Positions 38,332 through 48,738 are shown, counted from the stretch's first letter. The stretch is 64,000 nt of DNA from Oscillospiraceae bacterium (GCA_022787085.1 JALFVE010000056.1:52702-116701), one strand, 5' to 3'. Notes: a model not told the origin generated them from the letters alone. Translations and numbers: made by a program.

Positions 38332-38400
38332 ATGATACTGACAGGAAAGATAATAAGTCCTATGGTTTCGTTCGTTATTTATGATGAAGAAACAAAAACA
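38332..38400 (+). pseudogene. 5' fragment of a gene paralogous to 53981..54403
   Basis: MILTGKIISPMVSFVIYDEET versus MILIGKKLSPTVSFILYDEET; homology stops about 85 nt in, next to a terminator. Confidence 0.65.
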
Positions 38401-38434
38401 TCTGAAGCATATCCCCTGCCAATAATTTCTTTTC

Positions 38435-38475
38435 GGCTGCATCTTGCTTTAAAAACTGCAAGATGCAGCCTTTTT
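38435..38475 (+). terminator. Rho-independent terminator
   Basis: GGCTGCATCTTGC-TTTAAAAACT-GCAAGATGCAGCC-TTTTT. Confidence 0.88.
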
Positions 38476-38551
38476 GCATTGATAATATGCTGTTTATCGA
38501 GAATAAAATTAGGTTGAAATGCACAATAAAACTTTATATTTCCAAAGAATA

Positions 38552-38580
38552 TTGACACGATATACAAAATGTGGTATAAT
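38552..38580 (+). promoter_or_regulatory. promoter of the EAL-domain gene
   Basis: TTGACA-17-TATAAT. Confidence 0.75.
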
Positions 38581-38634
38581 AAAATATATATTTATGATTT
38601 ATAATATCATTTGCAGTATATTAAGGTGATAATA

Positions 38635-41304
38635 ATGAAAGAAAAAATGACTATTGGCATCTGCATGACTAAGATCCACGATATTTCACGAAGTGCTTTT
38701 CTTGATATGCTTTTTAATTATGCCGAAAAAAAGTCTATAAAGCTTATCATCTACAGCAGCTTTATTGATTTTTACGATAGCAGCACCTATGCAGAAGGCG
38801 CAAGATATGTTTATGATTTTATGCGTTGTGATAAGCTTGACGCTGTCATTATTATGAAAGAAACATTCTTCAATGACAGCATCGTAAACAGTATTATTGA
38901 AAATGCAAAATCAGCAGGTGTTCCTGTTCTTACCGTAAAAGGCAAGGCTGAGGGATGTTTTTCAATAACCGATGATTATTCCGAGGCATATAAAGAAGTT
39001 ATCAGACACGTTATAACTCATCACGGTGCAAGAAATACATTTTATATTGCAGGCAGAAAAGATAACGATCCGACATCGGACCTGCGCCTTGGCTGCTATA
39101 AGGACGTTCTTGCTGAAAACGGAATTGAATTTTCCGAGGAAAATGTTGCTTACGGCGAATACTGGGAAGAACCGGCAAAAGCTATCGTTGATCGTCTTGT
39201 TGAAAGCAGAGGCATTCCTGAGGCTATATTATGCGCAAATGATACTATGGCAATGGCTGTTTGCGAACAGCTCTCATGCTACGGATATAAGGTGCCCGAA
39301 GACGTTATTGTAACAGGTTTTGACGGACTTCCCATGTCAGATGCTCATTCCCCTGCAATTACCACCTGCAAGGAGAATGTATCTGCTCTTGCAAAGCGTA
39401 CTATAGATATGGCTGAAGAAATGATAAACGGTGCAAAGCCATACTGTGACACTGTTAATTTTATGGTGCATATTACAGAATCCTGCGGATGCAGCGGAAA
39501 TTCAAACATATCTGACATAGATGTTTCTACAAAATTGTATAAGAAACTGTATGATATGATATCTCATGAGGATCATTCTTTTTCATGGATCGACCATATT
39601 ATGGAGCATATCTCCATTACAGATCTGCTTGGAATAATATCTCATCATATTCTGCCCGATTCTGTTGTGTGTATCCGCAACGACTTCCTTGCATCTATAA
39701 GCGGACTTCCGGATGAGGCTCCTAACGGCGCTGATTATATGACTCAGGTTACTTTCAGCGAAAAAAACAGTGACCATTATGTGTTCAGGTATTATGATGA
39801 TGAAACAATCAGATCGGTGATAAGAGAAAATAATAGACAAACAGGAATGTATATCGTCACACCAATTTATGTTGAAGATATCTCCTGCGGATTTTATGTT
39901 GCTTTTACAAATGAAATAATTAATTATGCCCATAAGATGCGGCGTATTTCAAGCAGCATAAACATTGCTTTCCATGAGGCTGTAAACCGTTACAAGCAGC
40001 AGACAATGAAGCAGAGAATTGAAAATGCTGCGTATATAAATCCCATTACTGCTCTTCCTAATCTCAGAGGCTGCTGCCGATGGTTCAATGATTTTGCTTC
40101 CCGGCAGAGCAATCATAATAAAACTCTGGCTATTTCCGTTTACGGTCTGCCGCAGTATAAGTATATCTATGAAAATTACGGCATTGCTGATATTGAAAAT
40201 GCTATAAAGCATGTCAGCGAAGCGCTCAGACAGGCGAATACGACCGATTGCTTTGTAGGTCAGATCACAGAAGATGAATTTGTTATTGTGGATTATTTTG
40301 ACGACGCTGACATGGTTACTGAAAGGATAAATCATGCTACGTCCACTTTCTTCCCGTTGATCGACGCATTTAATGTCAGCAGCGGAAAGGAATATTTCGT
40401 CGAGGTCAACTGCGGCTGTACGGTGGTAAATCCGGGATGGCAGGGTTCGCTTGCAAGTTTTATCAAGCTTGCAAGCGGCGAAATGTACATAAACCGTCTG
40501 AAGAATGGAGTAAGTCCTGTTGTCAAGGAGAATAAGAGTAAGCACAGCTTTGAAATATTCAGTCTGCTGATAAAGAAAAATCTTTTCAGATATTGCTTCC
40601 AGCCTATTGTTGATGTGCATACGGGAGATATATTTGCCTATGAGGCGCTTATGCGCACCGATTCAAATATCAATATGTCGCCATTTGATGTTATCAGCAC
40701 AGCTGCCGAGTATAATATGCTTTATGATATTGAGCATGCAACAATGTTTAATGTTATCAGTCATTATGCACAAAACCGTGAGCATTTTGAGGGTAAAAAG
40801 CTTTTTATCAACTCGATCCCAGGTTATACACTCAATGATGGGGATAATCTTATCATCACAGAAAAATACGGTGATCTGATGGATAATTTCGTCTTTGAGA
40901 TAACAGAGCAGAACTCCGTTTCCGATGATGAGCTGAGAAAAATAAAATCCCTGGGAGGAACGGACGGAAATAATCAGATAGCAATTGATGATTATGGCAC
41001 AGGTCATTCCAACATTGTGAATCTGATGCGGTATTCCCCGCAGATAATAAAAATTGACAGATTTCTTATTTCAGGCGTTGACAAAGATGTTAACAAGCAG
41101 ATGTTTATTAAAAGCACCATTGAATTTGCCCGCATAAACAACATTAAAGTGCTGGCGGAGGGCGTTGAAACATCTGAAGAGCTTAAAACGGTAGTCTCTT
41201 TCGGTGTGGATTATGTTCAGGGATATTATATGGGAAAGCCTGTGTTTGAGCCTGTAAAGGCTATACCCGATGATATACGCCGCGAAATTCTGAGTGTTTC
41301 TTGA
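38635..41304 (+). CDS. LacI-type ligand-binding domain + degenerate GGDEF + EAL protein (predicted c-di-GMP phosphodiesterase)
   Basis: Periplasmic-binding-like N-terminus without HTH (AILCANDTMAMAVCEQL...VIVTGFDGLPMSDAHSPAITT); ITEDEF at the GGDEF position; EALMR, FEITEQ, IDDYGTGHSN, KIDR, AEGVET, QGYYMGKP intact. Confidence 0.88.
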   Translation: MKEKMTIGICMTKIHDISRSAFLDMLFNYAEKKSIKLIIYSSFIDFYDSSTYAEGARYVYDFMRCDKLDAVIIMKETFFNDSIVNSIIENAKSAGVPVLTVKGKAEGCFSITDDYSEAYKEVIRHVITHHGARNTFYIAGRKDNDPTSDLRLGCYKDVLAENGIEFSEENVAYGEYWEEPAKAIVDRLVESRGIPEAILCANDTMAMAVCEQLSCYGYKVPEDVIVTGFDGLPMSDAHSPAITTCKENVSALAKRTIDMAEEMINGAKPYCDTVNFMVHITESCGCSGNSNISDIDVSTKLYKKLYDMISHEDHSFSWIDHIMEHISITDLLGIISHHILPDSVVCIRNDFLASISGLPDEAPNGADYMTQVTFSEKNSDHYVFRYYDDETIRSVIRENNRQTGMYIVTPIYVEDISCGFYVAFTNEIINYAHKMRRISSSINIAFHEAVNRYKQQTMKQRIENAAYINPITALPNLRGCCRWFNDFASRQSNHNKTLAISVYGLPQYKYIYENYGIADIENAIKHVSEALRQANTTDCFVGQITEDEFVIVDYFDDADMVTERINHATSTFFPLIDAFNVSSGKEYFVEVNCGCTVVNPGWQGSLASFIKLASGEMYINRLKNGVSPVVKENKSKHSFEIFSLLIKKNLFRYCFQPIVDVHTGDIFAYEALMRTDSNINMSPFDVISTAAEYNMLYDIEHATMFNVISHYAQNREHFEGKKLFINSIPGYTLNDGDNLIITEKYGDLMDNFVFEITEQNSVSDDELRKIKSLGGTDGNNQIAIDDYGTGHSNIVNLMRYSPQIIKIDRFLISGVDKDVNKQMFIKSTIEFARINNIKVLAEGVETSEELKTVVSFGVDYVQGYYMGKPVFEPVKAIPDDIRREILSVS

Positions 41305-41327
41305 AATATCGTTAGGAGGCAGCTATT

Positions 41328-43649
41328 GTGATTAATAACAGATTAACGATCGGACTTATGACAAGTCACCTTGATGACAATTTTGCCAAGGCGGTCTGCA
41401 AAGGAGTTATCTCCTGTGCCGAGGATAAGAATGTAAATGTAATTGTTCTTCCCGGAAGATATATTGACGCAAAATATGAAGATGTTGAGCGCACCGACTT
41501 TGAATATCAGTACAATACTCTTTTTCATTATGTCAAGATGAACGGAATTGATGTGGTCATCTCTCTCATAGGAGTTATCGGAGGCTTTTTGTCAGAGGAA
41601 AGAAAAAAGAAATTTCTTGATAGCTTTAAGGGTATTCCCATAATAACAGTTGCCTGCAATGTTGAAGGATACCATTCCATTGTATTTGATAATACAAGCG
41701 GTCTGCGTGAAGAGATCGAGCATATCATTGATGTTCACAAGAGAAAAAGAATTGGTTTTGTAAGCGGTCCTGAAACTAACAACGATGCTAACGAGCGACT
41801 TGGAGTATATCTGGATGTACTCAGATCCCGAGGCTTTGAAATAGATGATAAGCTTATTGCCCACGGAGATTTTTCACCATATTGCAAAGAACCTGTCGAA
41901 AAGCTCATTGACGATAATCCCGATATTGACGCTATCGTTTTTGCCAATGACTGCATGGCTCAGGCAGGATATACCGTTATAAAGGAAAAAGGTCTGGAAA
42001 TCGGCACTGATATATCCGTTGCAGCTTTTGACGATTCGCCTGTGGCAACGCAGCTAAGCCCAATGCTGACTTCCGTTCATGCCGATGCCGAAACTCTCGG
42101 TTATGAATCTGCGATCGCAGCTATAGATTATATAAACAAGGGTTCCGTCAGAGATGATAAGGTTCCCTCTTATATGACCCGAAGAGCTTCCTGTGGCTGT
42201 AATTCGGTTTCCGAGATCAAGGGATCTTCAATTTATATGTTCAAAAACAGCTTCTGCCGTACAGTAAATGAAACGGCTTCTGTTCTTTCTTCATATCTTA
42301 TGGAGGGCAGAGAAAACAGCAATGAGGCTCTTGATATAAAATCGTCATTTTTTAACTTTGTTGAGTTCATGCTCAAAAATATCTCGGAAGATCCCGATGA
42401 AAAAACATATTCGGAGATCATCAGATTATTTAACGATTTCCTCTGTGATGAGAATATGGAGTTTATTGATACTGACCGCCTTTGCAGCGTGATAATGTAT
42501 CTCAGGGAGCGTATTCAGACAGAGGTATCCAATATAAGTGCGATCAGCGGATTGTTCCTTAATATTCTGCGTTCTATTACACAGGCGGTCGCTAATTACG
42601 GTGCAAGAAAAATGAGCCAGCTGGAATTCCTATCATGGCAGTCAAATGCAATAGTTAGAGATATGCTCTACTACAACACCTATAATGATTATGCTTACGG
42701 TTCGGTAATAGACAAGCTGCTGAGAATGGACGGTATTTACAGCAGCTACCTGTATGTATTCCCCGACAAGGTAAGCTACGACGGAAAATCTGAGTGGCAG
42801 CCTCCTGAAAAGGTTCTGCTCAAATCCTACCATAACGGAGATAAAATGATTGTTCTCAAGCCTGAAGAGCAGGAGTTAAACATTGAGGATATATTCACAA
42901 ACAGATTTATCCCTACGGGAAGACGGTTTACTATGGTTATGTCAACAGTGTCGCTTTATTTAGATCATTTCGGTTTGTTCCTGTGTGAACTTGATGACGA
43001 ACATTTTTACTACATAAATCCTCTTGTGGCGCAGCTCGGCGGTTCTATGAAATTTATCAAAATACTTCAGGACAAGGATAATATGCAGGAAGAGCTGAAA
43101 AAGAATCTGGAGCAGATACGTTATCAGAACGAACAGCTTGACAATATTGCGAAAATGGATGAGCTGACATTTGTTTATAACCGCAGAGGCTTCTTTGCAA
43201 AAGCTAATACAATGATAAGTGCGTCCCAGAATGAAGGAAAAAGAGCTGTAATTATTTTTGCTGATCTGAATTTCCTGAAGCTGATAAACGATCGCTTCAG
43301 TCATGAAGACGGTGACTTTGCTATAAAAAATGCCGCTGTTATTCTGACGGATTCATTCGGCAGCAGTGATATCATCGGACGTATCGGCGGAGATGAATTT
43401 TCAGTTCTCGCTCTTGTGGATGAAGGCTGCACAGACGATGTCTGCGCAGAGATCAGACAGCGTATTAAGGATACTACCGACCGTTTCAACCGTTCCCACA
43501 CGAAGCCCTATAATGTCCAGATGAGCATTGGTCTTTATGAATTTATATGCGGCAAGAATGTCGATCTCAGCGAGATAATGTCTAAAGCAGATACTCTGCT
43601 CTATGACGACAAGAAAAATAAAAAGAATATTCTTCGTGATAATATCTGA
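41328..43649 (+). CDS. LacI-type ligand-binding domain + GGDEF protein (predicted diguanylate cyclase)
   Basis: AIVFANDCMAQAGYTV...VAAFDDSPVATQLSPMLTSV; C-terminal FADLNFLKLINDRFSHEDGDFAI...IIGRIGGDEFSVL intact GGDEF. Confidence 0.88.
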   Translation: MINNRLTIGLMTSHLDDNFAKAVCKGVISCAEDKNVNVIVLPGRYIDAKYEDVERTDFEYQYNTLFHYVKMNGIDVVISLIGVIGGFLSEERKKKFLDSFKGIPIITVACNVEGYHSIVFDNTSGLREEIEHIIDVHKRKRIGFVSGPETNNDANERLGVYLDVLRSRGFEIDDKLIAHGDFSPYCKEPVEKLIDDNPDIDAIVFANDCMAQAGYTVIKEKGLEIGTDISVAAFDDSPVATQLSPMLTSVHADAETLGYESAIAAIDYINKGSVRDDKVPSYMTRRASCGCNSVSEIKGSSIYMFKNSFCRTVNETASVLSSYLMEGRENSNEALDIKSSFFNFVEFMLKNISEDPDEKTYSEIIRLFNDFLCDENMEFIDTDRLCSVIMYLRERIQTEVSNISAISGLFLNILRSITQAVANYGARKMSQLEFLSWQSNAIVRDMLYYNTYNDYAYGSVIDKLLRMDGIYSSYLYVFPDKVSYDGKSEWQPPEKVLLKSYHNGDKMIVLKPEEQELNIEDIFTNRFIPTGRRFTMVMSTVSLYLDHFGLFLCELDDEHFYYINPLVAQLGGSMKFIKILQDKDNMQEELKKNLEQIRYQNEQLDNIAKMDELTFVYNRRGFFAKANTMISASQNEGKRAVIIFADLNFLKLINDRFSHEDGDFAIKNAAVILTDSFGSSDIIGRIGGDEFSVLALVDEGCTDDVCAEIRQRIKDTTDRFNRSHTKPYNVQMSIGLYEFICGKNVDLSEIMSKADTLLYDDKKNKKNILRDNI

Positions 43650-43658
43650 TATTATCCT

Positions 43659-43702
43659 AAAAAAACGGACTGCTGCTCGGTGTTGCAGCAGTCCGTTTTT
43701 TA
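43659..43702. terminator. bidirectional terminator
   Basis: AAAAACGGACTGCTGC-TCGGTGTT-GCAGCAGTCCGTTTTTT. Confidence 0.88.
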
Positions 43703-43821
43703 ACAATGTTCCTTTATCCATTCCTACAGACGGATTAGCCTTTCAACCTGTGTAATTGCTGTCAGTAAGGCATCGCCTTATTTTCATCTTTAATGTTATT
43801 CTTGACACAAAATCTTGAACA

Positions 43822-46053
43822 TTAGTATTTTTTTGTTATTTTAGACAGTTTATCCCATACTACAGCAATTCCGCATAGAATACATATAATCTTGAGACCG
43901 AAGGTTAATATTTTTAGAATTATTCCGATAAGCGGTATCTTACTTAATAAACCGCCTAAGCCGGCAATTAAGAGATATAAAATAACAAAGACAATAATGT
44001 AGCCGATGACAGAACAGATTATATCCGATGTAGTTTCAGCATTTTTTATATACTCGTCACATCGGTTAATAAGATCCTCACTTACCACCTCCGCATAATC
44101 GGTTTTTATTATCTCCAGCTTTTCGCTGACAAATTTTTTCTGATACTCTGTACGCTCAATAAAGGCACCATCATTCAGATTTTTCCTGACAAATTCCTCA
44201 TATTCTATTTTCAAATTTACTAAACGATTTTGTTCATACCTTTGATAGTATTCTTCAAATAGCTTTAATGCCTCGGCTTTTTTGTCCGACTGAACATTTC
44301 TATATTTATTCAGAATGACCTCATTTTCATCTTTGATCTTATGATAATTTCCTGCTGAATAATCGTTAAAATTGATTTTTTCGATCACTTCGGTATAATA
44401 TTTATTATCAAATTGATAGATATCGTATTCGCAAAAATATTTTTCGATCTTGCTGAGAAGTTCGTTTTTTATATTGGAATCCGAATCAGGAAAATCGCTC
44501 TTCAATATCTCATAAGCGTTGAATATCTTCTCATAATTTTCTTCGGTATATACTCCGAAATCCACTCCTGCCAGATTTTGGTCTATAAACTCCGACATAC
44601 GATGCTGCTTATATTCGGAATAAAATTTTTTGACTTTTCTGAACAGCTCCTGCTTTTCCTTAGATTCAACATCGCTGAATTTTTCAAGCTTCCGCTTTGC
44701 CTGTTGAATTTTTTCATAATTCTTCTTGGAAAAATCATTGAAATCAATATCCGAAAAATTTTCAGATATAAACAAGGATAATTTGTCTTGGGCTCTCCTC
44801 TCACTCATTTTATTCTTGGCTTTTTCCAGATATTTTTCTATATCATTAAGCTCAGAAGAGTAAGCTGCAGTCTCTTCCAAAGTATTCACGCCGCAAAACT
44901 GGCAATATTCTTTTGCTGTCTGATTTTCATTGATAAGCTTATTCATTACTTGTCTATAGCTTGATAAATCAGTTAGCCTAATTGCCTCTCTTAACAGGTT
45001 GATATTTACATCAAATGTAGCAGCAGTATCTTTACACGACGGCTCAAGCATTAAAAGAAACATACTGTTGCAACACGCCAAAGCATTCATTCCATAGCGT
45101 TCTGCTGTTGACAGGATACTGTCTGCATTTTCCGGACAAAGCTGCATAAGTCTTGTGTAATATCTGGGGTTGGCGTATGGATTATCAATAATAATTTTTC
45201 CGATCTGCTCAGCAGCCTTTTCTGCTGAAAGCTTCCCCTGAGCATACATATTGTTTACATTTCTAAATATTGTAGTGTTAACCGAGTCTTCAATATAATA
45301 TAATCCGCTATCAAATTTAATATCATTGTATCTTTTCATAATTGATGAGCATTGCTCATCACAATCAAACTTTTTTGAAATATAGGCATAAGCATAAAAC
45401 AAAATTAATTTGCTCATATTCGCTATTGCATGCAAGGTCGCTTCTTTTATTGTATCAAAATATTTGTCATAAGCTCTTTCTTTGGTTTCATTGATTCTTT
45501 TTCTCAGCTTTTTATTTTCATTTGACTCCACAGCAGCATTTATGGCTGACAAACCAAAGGATTTTATCATATTTGAAGTGATGTTAGATTTGGCGCCATT
45601 CATTCCGCCGTTTTCATATCCCTCTTCAAACCAGCCTGCAAAATTCCACTGAACATTTGCACGATAAGAATTTGAAGGCTGATTTATATTTTCAGCGTTT
45701 TGAACAATATTTACAGCTTTACTGATAGAATCTGATAAATCATTCAAAACACTGCGACTGGATTTTTCAGTTAACAGATATGTTACAATTGCATTAACAT
45801 CCACACTGTAAATTTCGTAATCAAAAAGGACCTGCAAAAGCGAGTCAGAAATTACTGTCATTGAATTTAAAAGAAAATCAACCGGATTATTTATTAACGA
45901 ATCAAAATCGGGACATTTACTCTCAAATGAATCATCCATTTCCGCAAATAATTCAAAATACACCTTATTATAAGCACACCTTATATTATGATATATTTGT
46001 TCTGCTTCTGATACCTTTTCCTCGTTTAATACTGAAATTACCGGCAATTCCAT
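43822..46053 (-). CDS. 743-aa helical protein with tandem ~62-aa repeats and C-terminal TM hairpin, unknown function
   Basis: Repeats SLFISENFSDIDFNDFSKKNYEKI... / SEFIDQNLAGVDFGVYTEENYEKI... / EVIEKINFNDYSAGNYHKI...; terminal ICSVIGYIIVFVILYLLIAGLGGLL. Confidence 0.75.
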   Translation of the reverse strand: MELPVISVLNEEKVSEAEQIYHNIRCAYNKVYFELFAEMDDSFESKCPDFDSLINNPVDFLLNSMTVISDSLLQVLFDYEIYSVDVNAIVTYLLTEKSSRSVLNDLSDSISKAVNIVQNAENINQPSNSYRANVQWNFAGWFEEGYENGGMNGAKSNITSNMIKSFGLSAINAAVESNENKKLRKRINETKERAYDKYFDTIKEATLHAIANMSKLILFYAYAYISKKFDCDEQCSSIMKRYNDIKFDSGLYYIEDSVNTTIFRNVNNMYAQGKLSAEKAAEQIGKIIIDNPYANPRYYTRLMQLCPENADSILSTAERYGMNALACCNSMFLLMLEPSCKDTAATFDVNINLLREAIRLTDLSSYRQVMNKLINENQTAKEYCQFCGVNTLEETAAYSSELNDIEKYLEKAKNKMSERRAQDKLSLFISENFSDIDFNDFSKKNYEKIQQAKRKLEKFSDVESKEKQELFRKVKKFYSEYKQHRMSEFIDQNLAGVDFGVYTEENYEKIFNAYEILKSDFPDSDSNIKNELLSKIEKYFCEYDIYQFDNKYYTEVIEKINFNDYSAGNYHKIKDENEVILNKYRNVQSDKKAEALKLFEEYYQRYEQNRLVNLKIEYEEFVRKNLNDGAFIERTEYQKKFVSEKLEIIKTDYAEVVSEDLINRCDEYIKNAETTSDIICSVIGYIIVFVILYLLIAGLGGLLSKIPLIGIILKILTFGLKIICILCGIAVVWDKLSKITKKY

Positions 46054-46100
46054 TTATATGACCACCCTTTATTTTGTTATCAGCCTTATGAAAACGCTGC

Positions 46101-46313
46101 TCATACCTTCCTCTCAAACTTAGGACATTTATTTACGGAATCCATCATAACACCGTTTCGTGCCATACAGGGACATTTAACATTCCATTCAATATCCCAG
46201 ACATTCAGCCTAACATTAACGGGAGTGATATGAGAATTTGCAGGGTCATACCAATGCTTGCATATGCCGCACATTTTTACCGAGTTTGCAGATACTCGTC
46301 TTGCTTTGCTCAT
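46101..46313 (-). CDS. small Cys-rich (zinc-ribbon-like) protein
   Basis: MSKARRVSANSVKMCGICKHWYDP...VKCPCMARNGVMMDSVNKCPKF; CxxC and CxC clusters. Confidence 0.65.
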   Translation of the reverse strand: MSKARRVSANSVKMCGICKHWYDPANSHITPVNVRLNVWDIEWNVKCPCMARNGVMMDSVNKCPKFERKV

Positions 46314-46408
46314 AAAAAACACCTCTTCAATCATATTCATATATGAATAATTATTTTCCTGACAATATTCGACGCCAAGAAATTATTCTGATTTTTTCCA
46401 TTTTTATA

Positions 46409-46447
46409 ATTGTATCATATTATTCTATAATTGTCAAGTCTATAGAC
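46409..46447 (-). promoter_or_regulatory. promoter and adjacent palindrome upstream of the Cys-rich/743-aa genes
   Basis: Minus strand TTGACA (46437-46432)-17-TACAAT (46414-46409); GTCTATAGAC palindrome at 46438-46447 abuts -35. Confidence 0.65.
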
Positions 46448-46544
46448 TGTATTATATATATTCTATAAGCATTTGATTTTACTTTCGGGACATAATAAAA
46501 TTATAGTATATATACCTTCAATCAAAAAAAACAGGATGATGTTA

Positions 46545-46898
46545 ATGAATATAGATCGTGATAAAATATCTTCTGTTGTGGGGCAGCGTATCCATGATTA
46601 CAGAGTAAGAAAAAAAATGAGTCAGGAATCGCTGGCATTTGCTGCAGGACTTCACCCCGCATATCTCGGAAGCGTTGAAAGAGGAGAAAAATGCCCCTCG
46701 GTGGAAACCATCTACAAAATATCAACAGGACTTAAAATACCCATTTCAGAACTCCTTGACCTTGACGGCGATACAGCTCCCACTCAGACGGAAGCCCTTC
46801 AAAGAATATCTGCGGCAATGACAGGTCTTACCGATGAAGAAGCTGTTCGTGTCGCAGAGGTAGTCGAAAAAATGCTCTCTATTAAGGAAGAGCTTTGA
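46545..46898 (+). CDS. XRE-family HTH regulator
   Basis: VGQRIHDYRVRKKMSQESLAFAAGLHPAYLGSVERGEKCPSVETIYKISTGLKIPISELL. Confidence 0.88.
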   Translation: MNIDRDKISSVVGQRIHDYRVRKKMSQESLAFAAGLHPAYLGSVERGEKCPSVETIYKISTGLKIPISELLDLDGDTAPTQTEALQRISAAMTGLTDEEAVRVAEVVEKMLSIKEEL

Positions 46899-46974
46899 CC
46901 GTTCTTTGCAGCGAAACTTATTTTTATTATATTATAGAGCATTGTGCAGAATATTTGGTGTGCTGACAGCTAAC

Positions 46975-47022
46975 AAAAAAAGACTGCTTTACCGAACTCA
47001 TTCGGCGAAGCAGTCTTTTTTA
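46975..47022. terminator. bidirectional terminator
   Basis: AAAAAAAGACTGCTT...AAGCAGTCTTTTTT between convergent genes. Confidence 0.85.
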
Positions 47023-48720
47023 TGGTATTGACGCAAAGTTCTTATGGAACTGATAAAGCGGATCGTCTTCCTTTTCATACATATACAGGTTCAGGTCTGT
47101 TGCTTTGTAAAACGAAAGAGTATTCTCAAAATCCATGTATCGAAGGTTATTTTCTTTATCGTAGATCATTTTTCCGTCATAATATGCCTTCTCAATGCAG
47201 CTTGCATAAGTATTGAGCTTCATGCTTGAACTGTATTCAAGCCCTGTATTTTCAGGAGCAAATATCTGCATATTTATATATACACCGGGTTTTCCGATAG
47301 ACAGAATGATCTCATTCCGTTCATCGTGATTGATGTCGACCACCGTCAGCTGAACATATCGATTATCATAAAGCATAGCCGTTTCCTGATTCATGGAAAG
47401 TGTGGATATAAGCACAGGAAAATATGTATTATCTGATATTACATGAAAATCGGGATAGTCATTTGCCATTGATACCACCGAAACACAAAGACTCCTGAAA
47501 TACTCGTCCTGCCCCTCGGGATTGTATGCAGAAAGCTGGAAAAGATCGTCATAGCCGTCCTTATTGTAATCATAGAGCATTGATGCATACTTATTTTCCT
47601 TCAGCGAAGCCGTATCAATGATAATATACTCCATAGGGATATCATTGATCGTTTCAAAAAGCAATGGCTTTTCCATTTCTTCCGTGGGGATTCGTACAGC
47701 TTTGTCAAAATCAAGATTTTTATAATATGATCTGTATTTACTGAACGGGTCTGCCTCTTCCGCTGTTATGGCTGTTTGGGAAACTGCTGAGTAAGCAGCT
47801 TCAGTTAAGCCTGTTTCGGCTGCCGAGGTTTCGGATCTCGGAGCTTCACTTGTTTTTTCTGTCGGTGTTTCAATGGGTTCTGCTTCAGAAATATGAGTGA
47901 CTGTGATTTCCTTTGTTTGTAATGTTTCCGAAGCACTCTCGGATATAAGCATTGTTTCGTCCGCTGAAGGCAAGTCATCAGCTGAAAGAGAATCGGGATC
48001 ATTATTCAGAGAAATTATTGCTCCCGAAATAAGTCCCAGAACCAATACTGCCAACATTATCATTGCAGTTACAGGCTGTCTTCTGCTGTTTAAATCTCTC
48101 AGGACCTCGCTTGCGTCCGAATAACGATTATCGGGATCAAGCCTTGTGCATTTATAGATTATATCTGCGTATTTCTTGTCAAAAGCAAGGCTGCCGAGAA
48201 TACATTCCAGAGTTTTGCCAAGAGCATATATATCCGAACGCTTGTCGGTCTGTGAAAATCCATATTGCTCGGGAGGCGCAAAGCCCTCTGTGCCGAGATA
48301 TCTTGTATCGCTGTCTGCGGCAGGCTTGACTGTCCTTGCAGCGTCGAAATCAATAAGCCTGATATGTCCGTCATCTGCCAGAAGAATATTTGAGGGCTTG
48401 ATATCACGATGAACAATTCCCAGCCTGTGAATATGCACAAGAATCCTGCAAAGCTCTTTTGCGGCATTTACCATAGAATTTTCCGTAAAGCATGCCTCGG
48501 AAATCATCTTGCCCTCAATAAATTCCTCCGAAACGATTACACTTTTTTCATCGCAATTGACAGAAAATATTATCGGCATATATGGGTGAGGATTATTCAT
48601 GAGCAGCTCATATACATCGGCACTCCCCTTTTCGATAACACGTTTAATTACCTTTCTGCCTTTTTTGTCAATCTCGGCATAGATGCAGCCACGCTCGTTT
48701 TCTTTAAGAAGCCTCCCCAT
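47020..48720 (-). CDS. membrane Ser/Thr protein kinase with extracytoplasmic C-terminal domain
   Basis: GIVHRDIKPSNILLADDGHIRLIDFDAAR...GTEGFAPPEQYGFSQTDKRSDIYALGKTL; TM PVTAMIMLAVLVLGLISGAII; Ser/Thr-rich linker. Confidence 0.92.
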   Translation of the reverse strand: MGRLLKENERGCIYAEIDKKGRKVIKRVIEKGSADVYELLMNNPHPYMPIIFSVNCDEKSVIVSEEFIEGKMISEACFTENSMVNAAKELCRILVHIHRLGIVHRDIKPSNILLADDGHIRLIDFDAARTVKPAADSDTRYLGTEGFAPPEQYGFSQTDKRSDIYALGKTLECILGSLAFDKKYADIIYKCTRLDPDNRYSDASEVLRDLNSRRQPVTAMIMLAVLVLGLISGAIISLNNDPDSLSADDLPSADETMLISESASETLQTKEITVTHISEAEPIETPTEKTSEAPRSETSAAETGLTEAAYSAVSQTAITAEEADPFSKYRSYYKNLDFDKAVRIPTEEMEKPLLFETINDIPMEYIIIDTASLKENKYASMLYDYNKDGYDDLFQLSAYNPEGQDEYFRSLCVSVVSMANDYPDFHVISDNTYFPVLISTLSMNQETAMLYDNRYVQLTVVDINHDERNEIILSIGKPGVYINMQIFAPENTGLEYSSSMKLNTYASCIEKAYYDGKMIYDKENNLRYMDFENTLSFYKATDLNLYMYEKEDDPLYQFHKNFASIP

Positions 48721-48738
48721 TTTTTCATCTCCTATATC

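Noticed and set aside
43760-43790. AAGGCATCGCCTT hairpin downstream of 43822..46053
   Set aside because: Short stem with no T-run on the minus strand; not convincing as a terminator.
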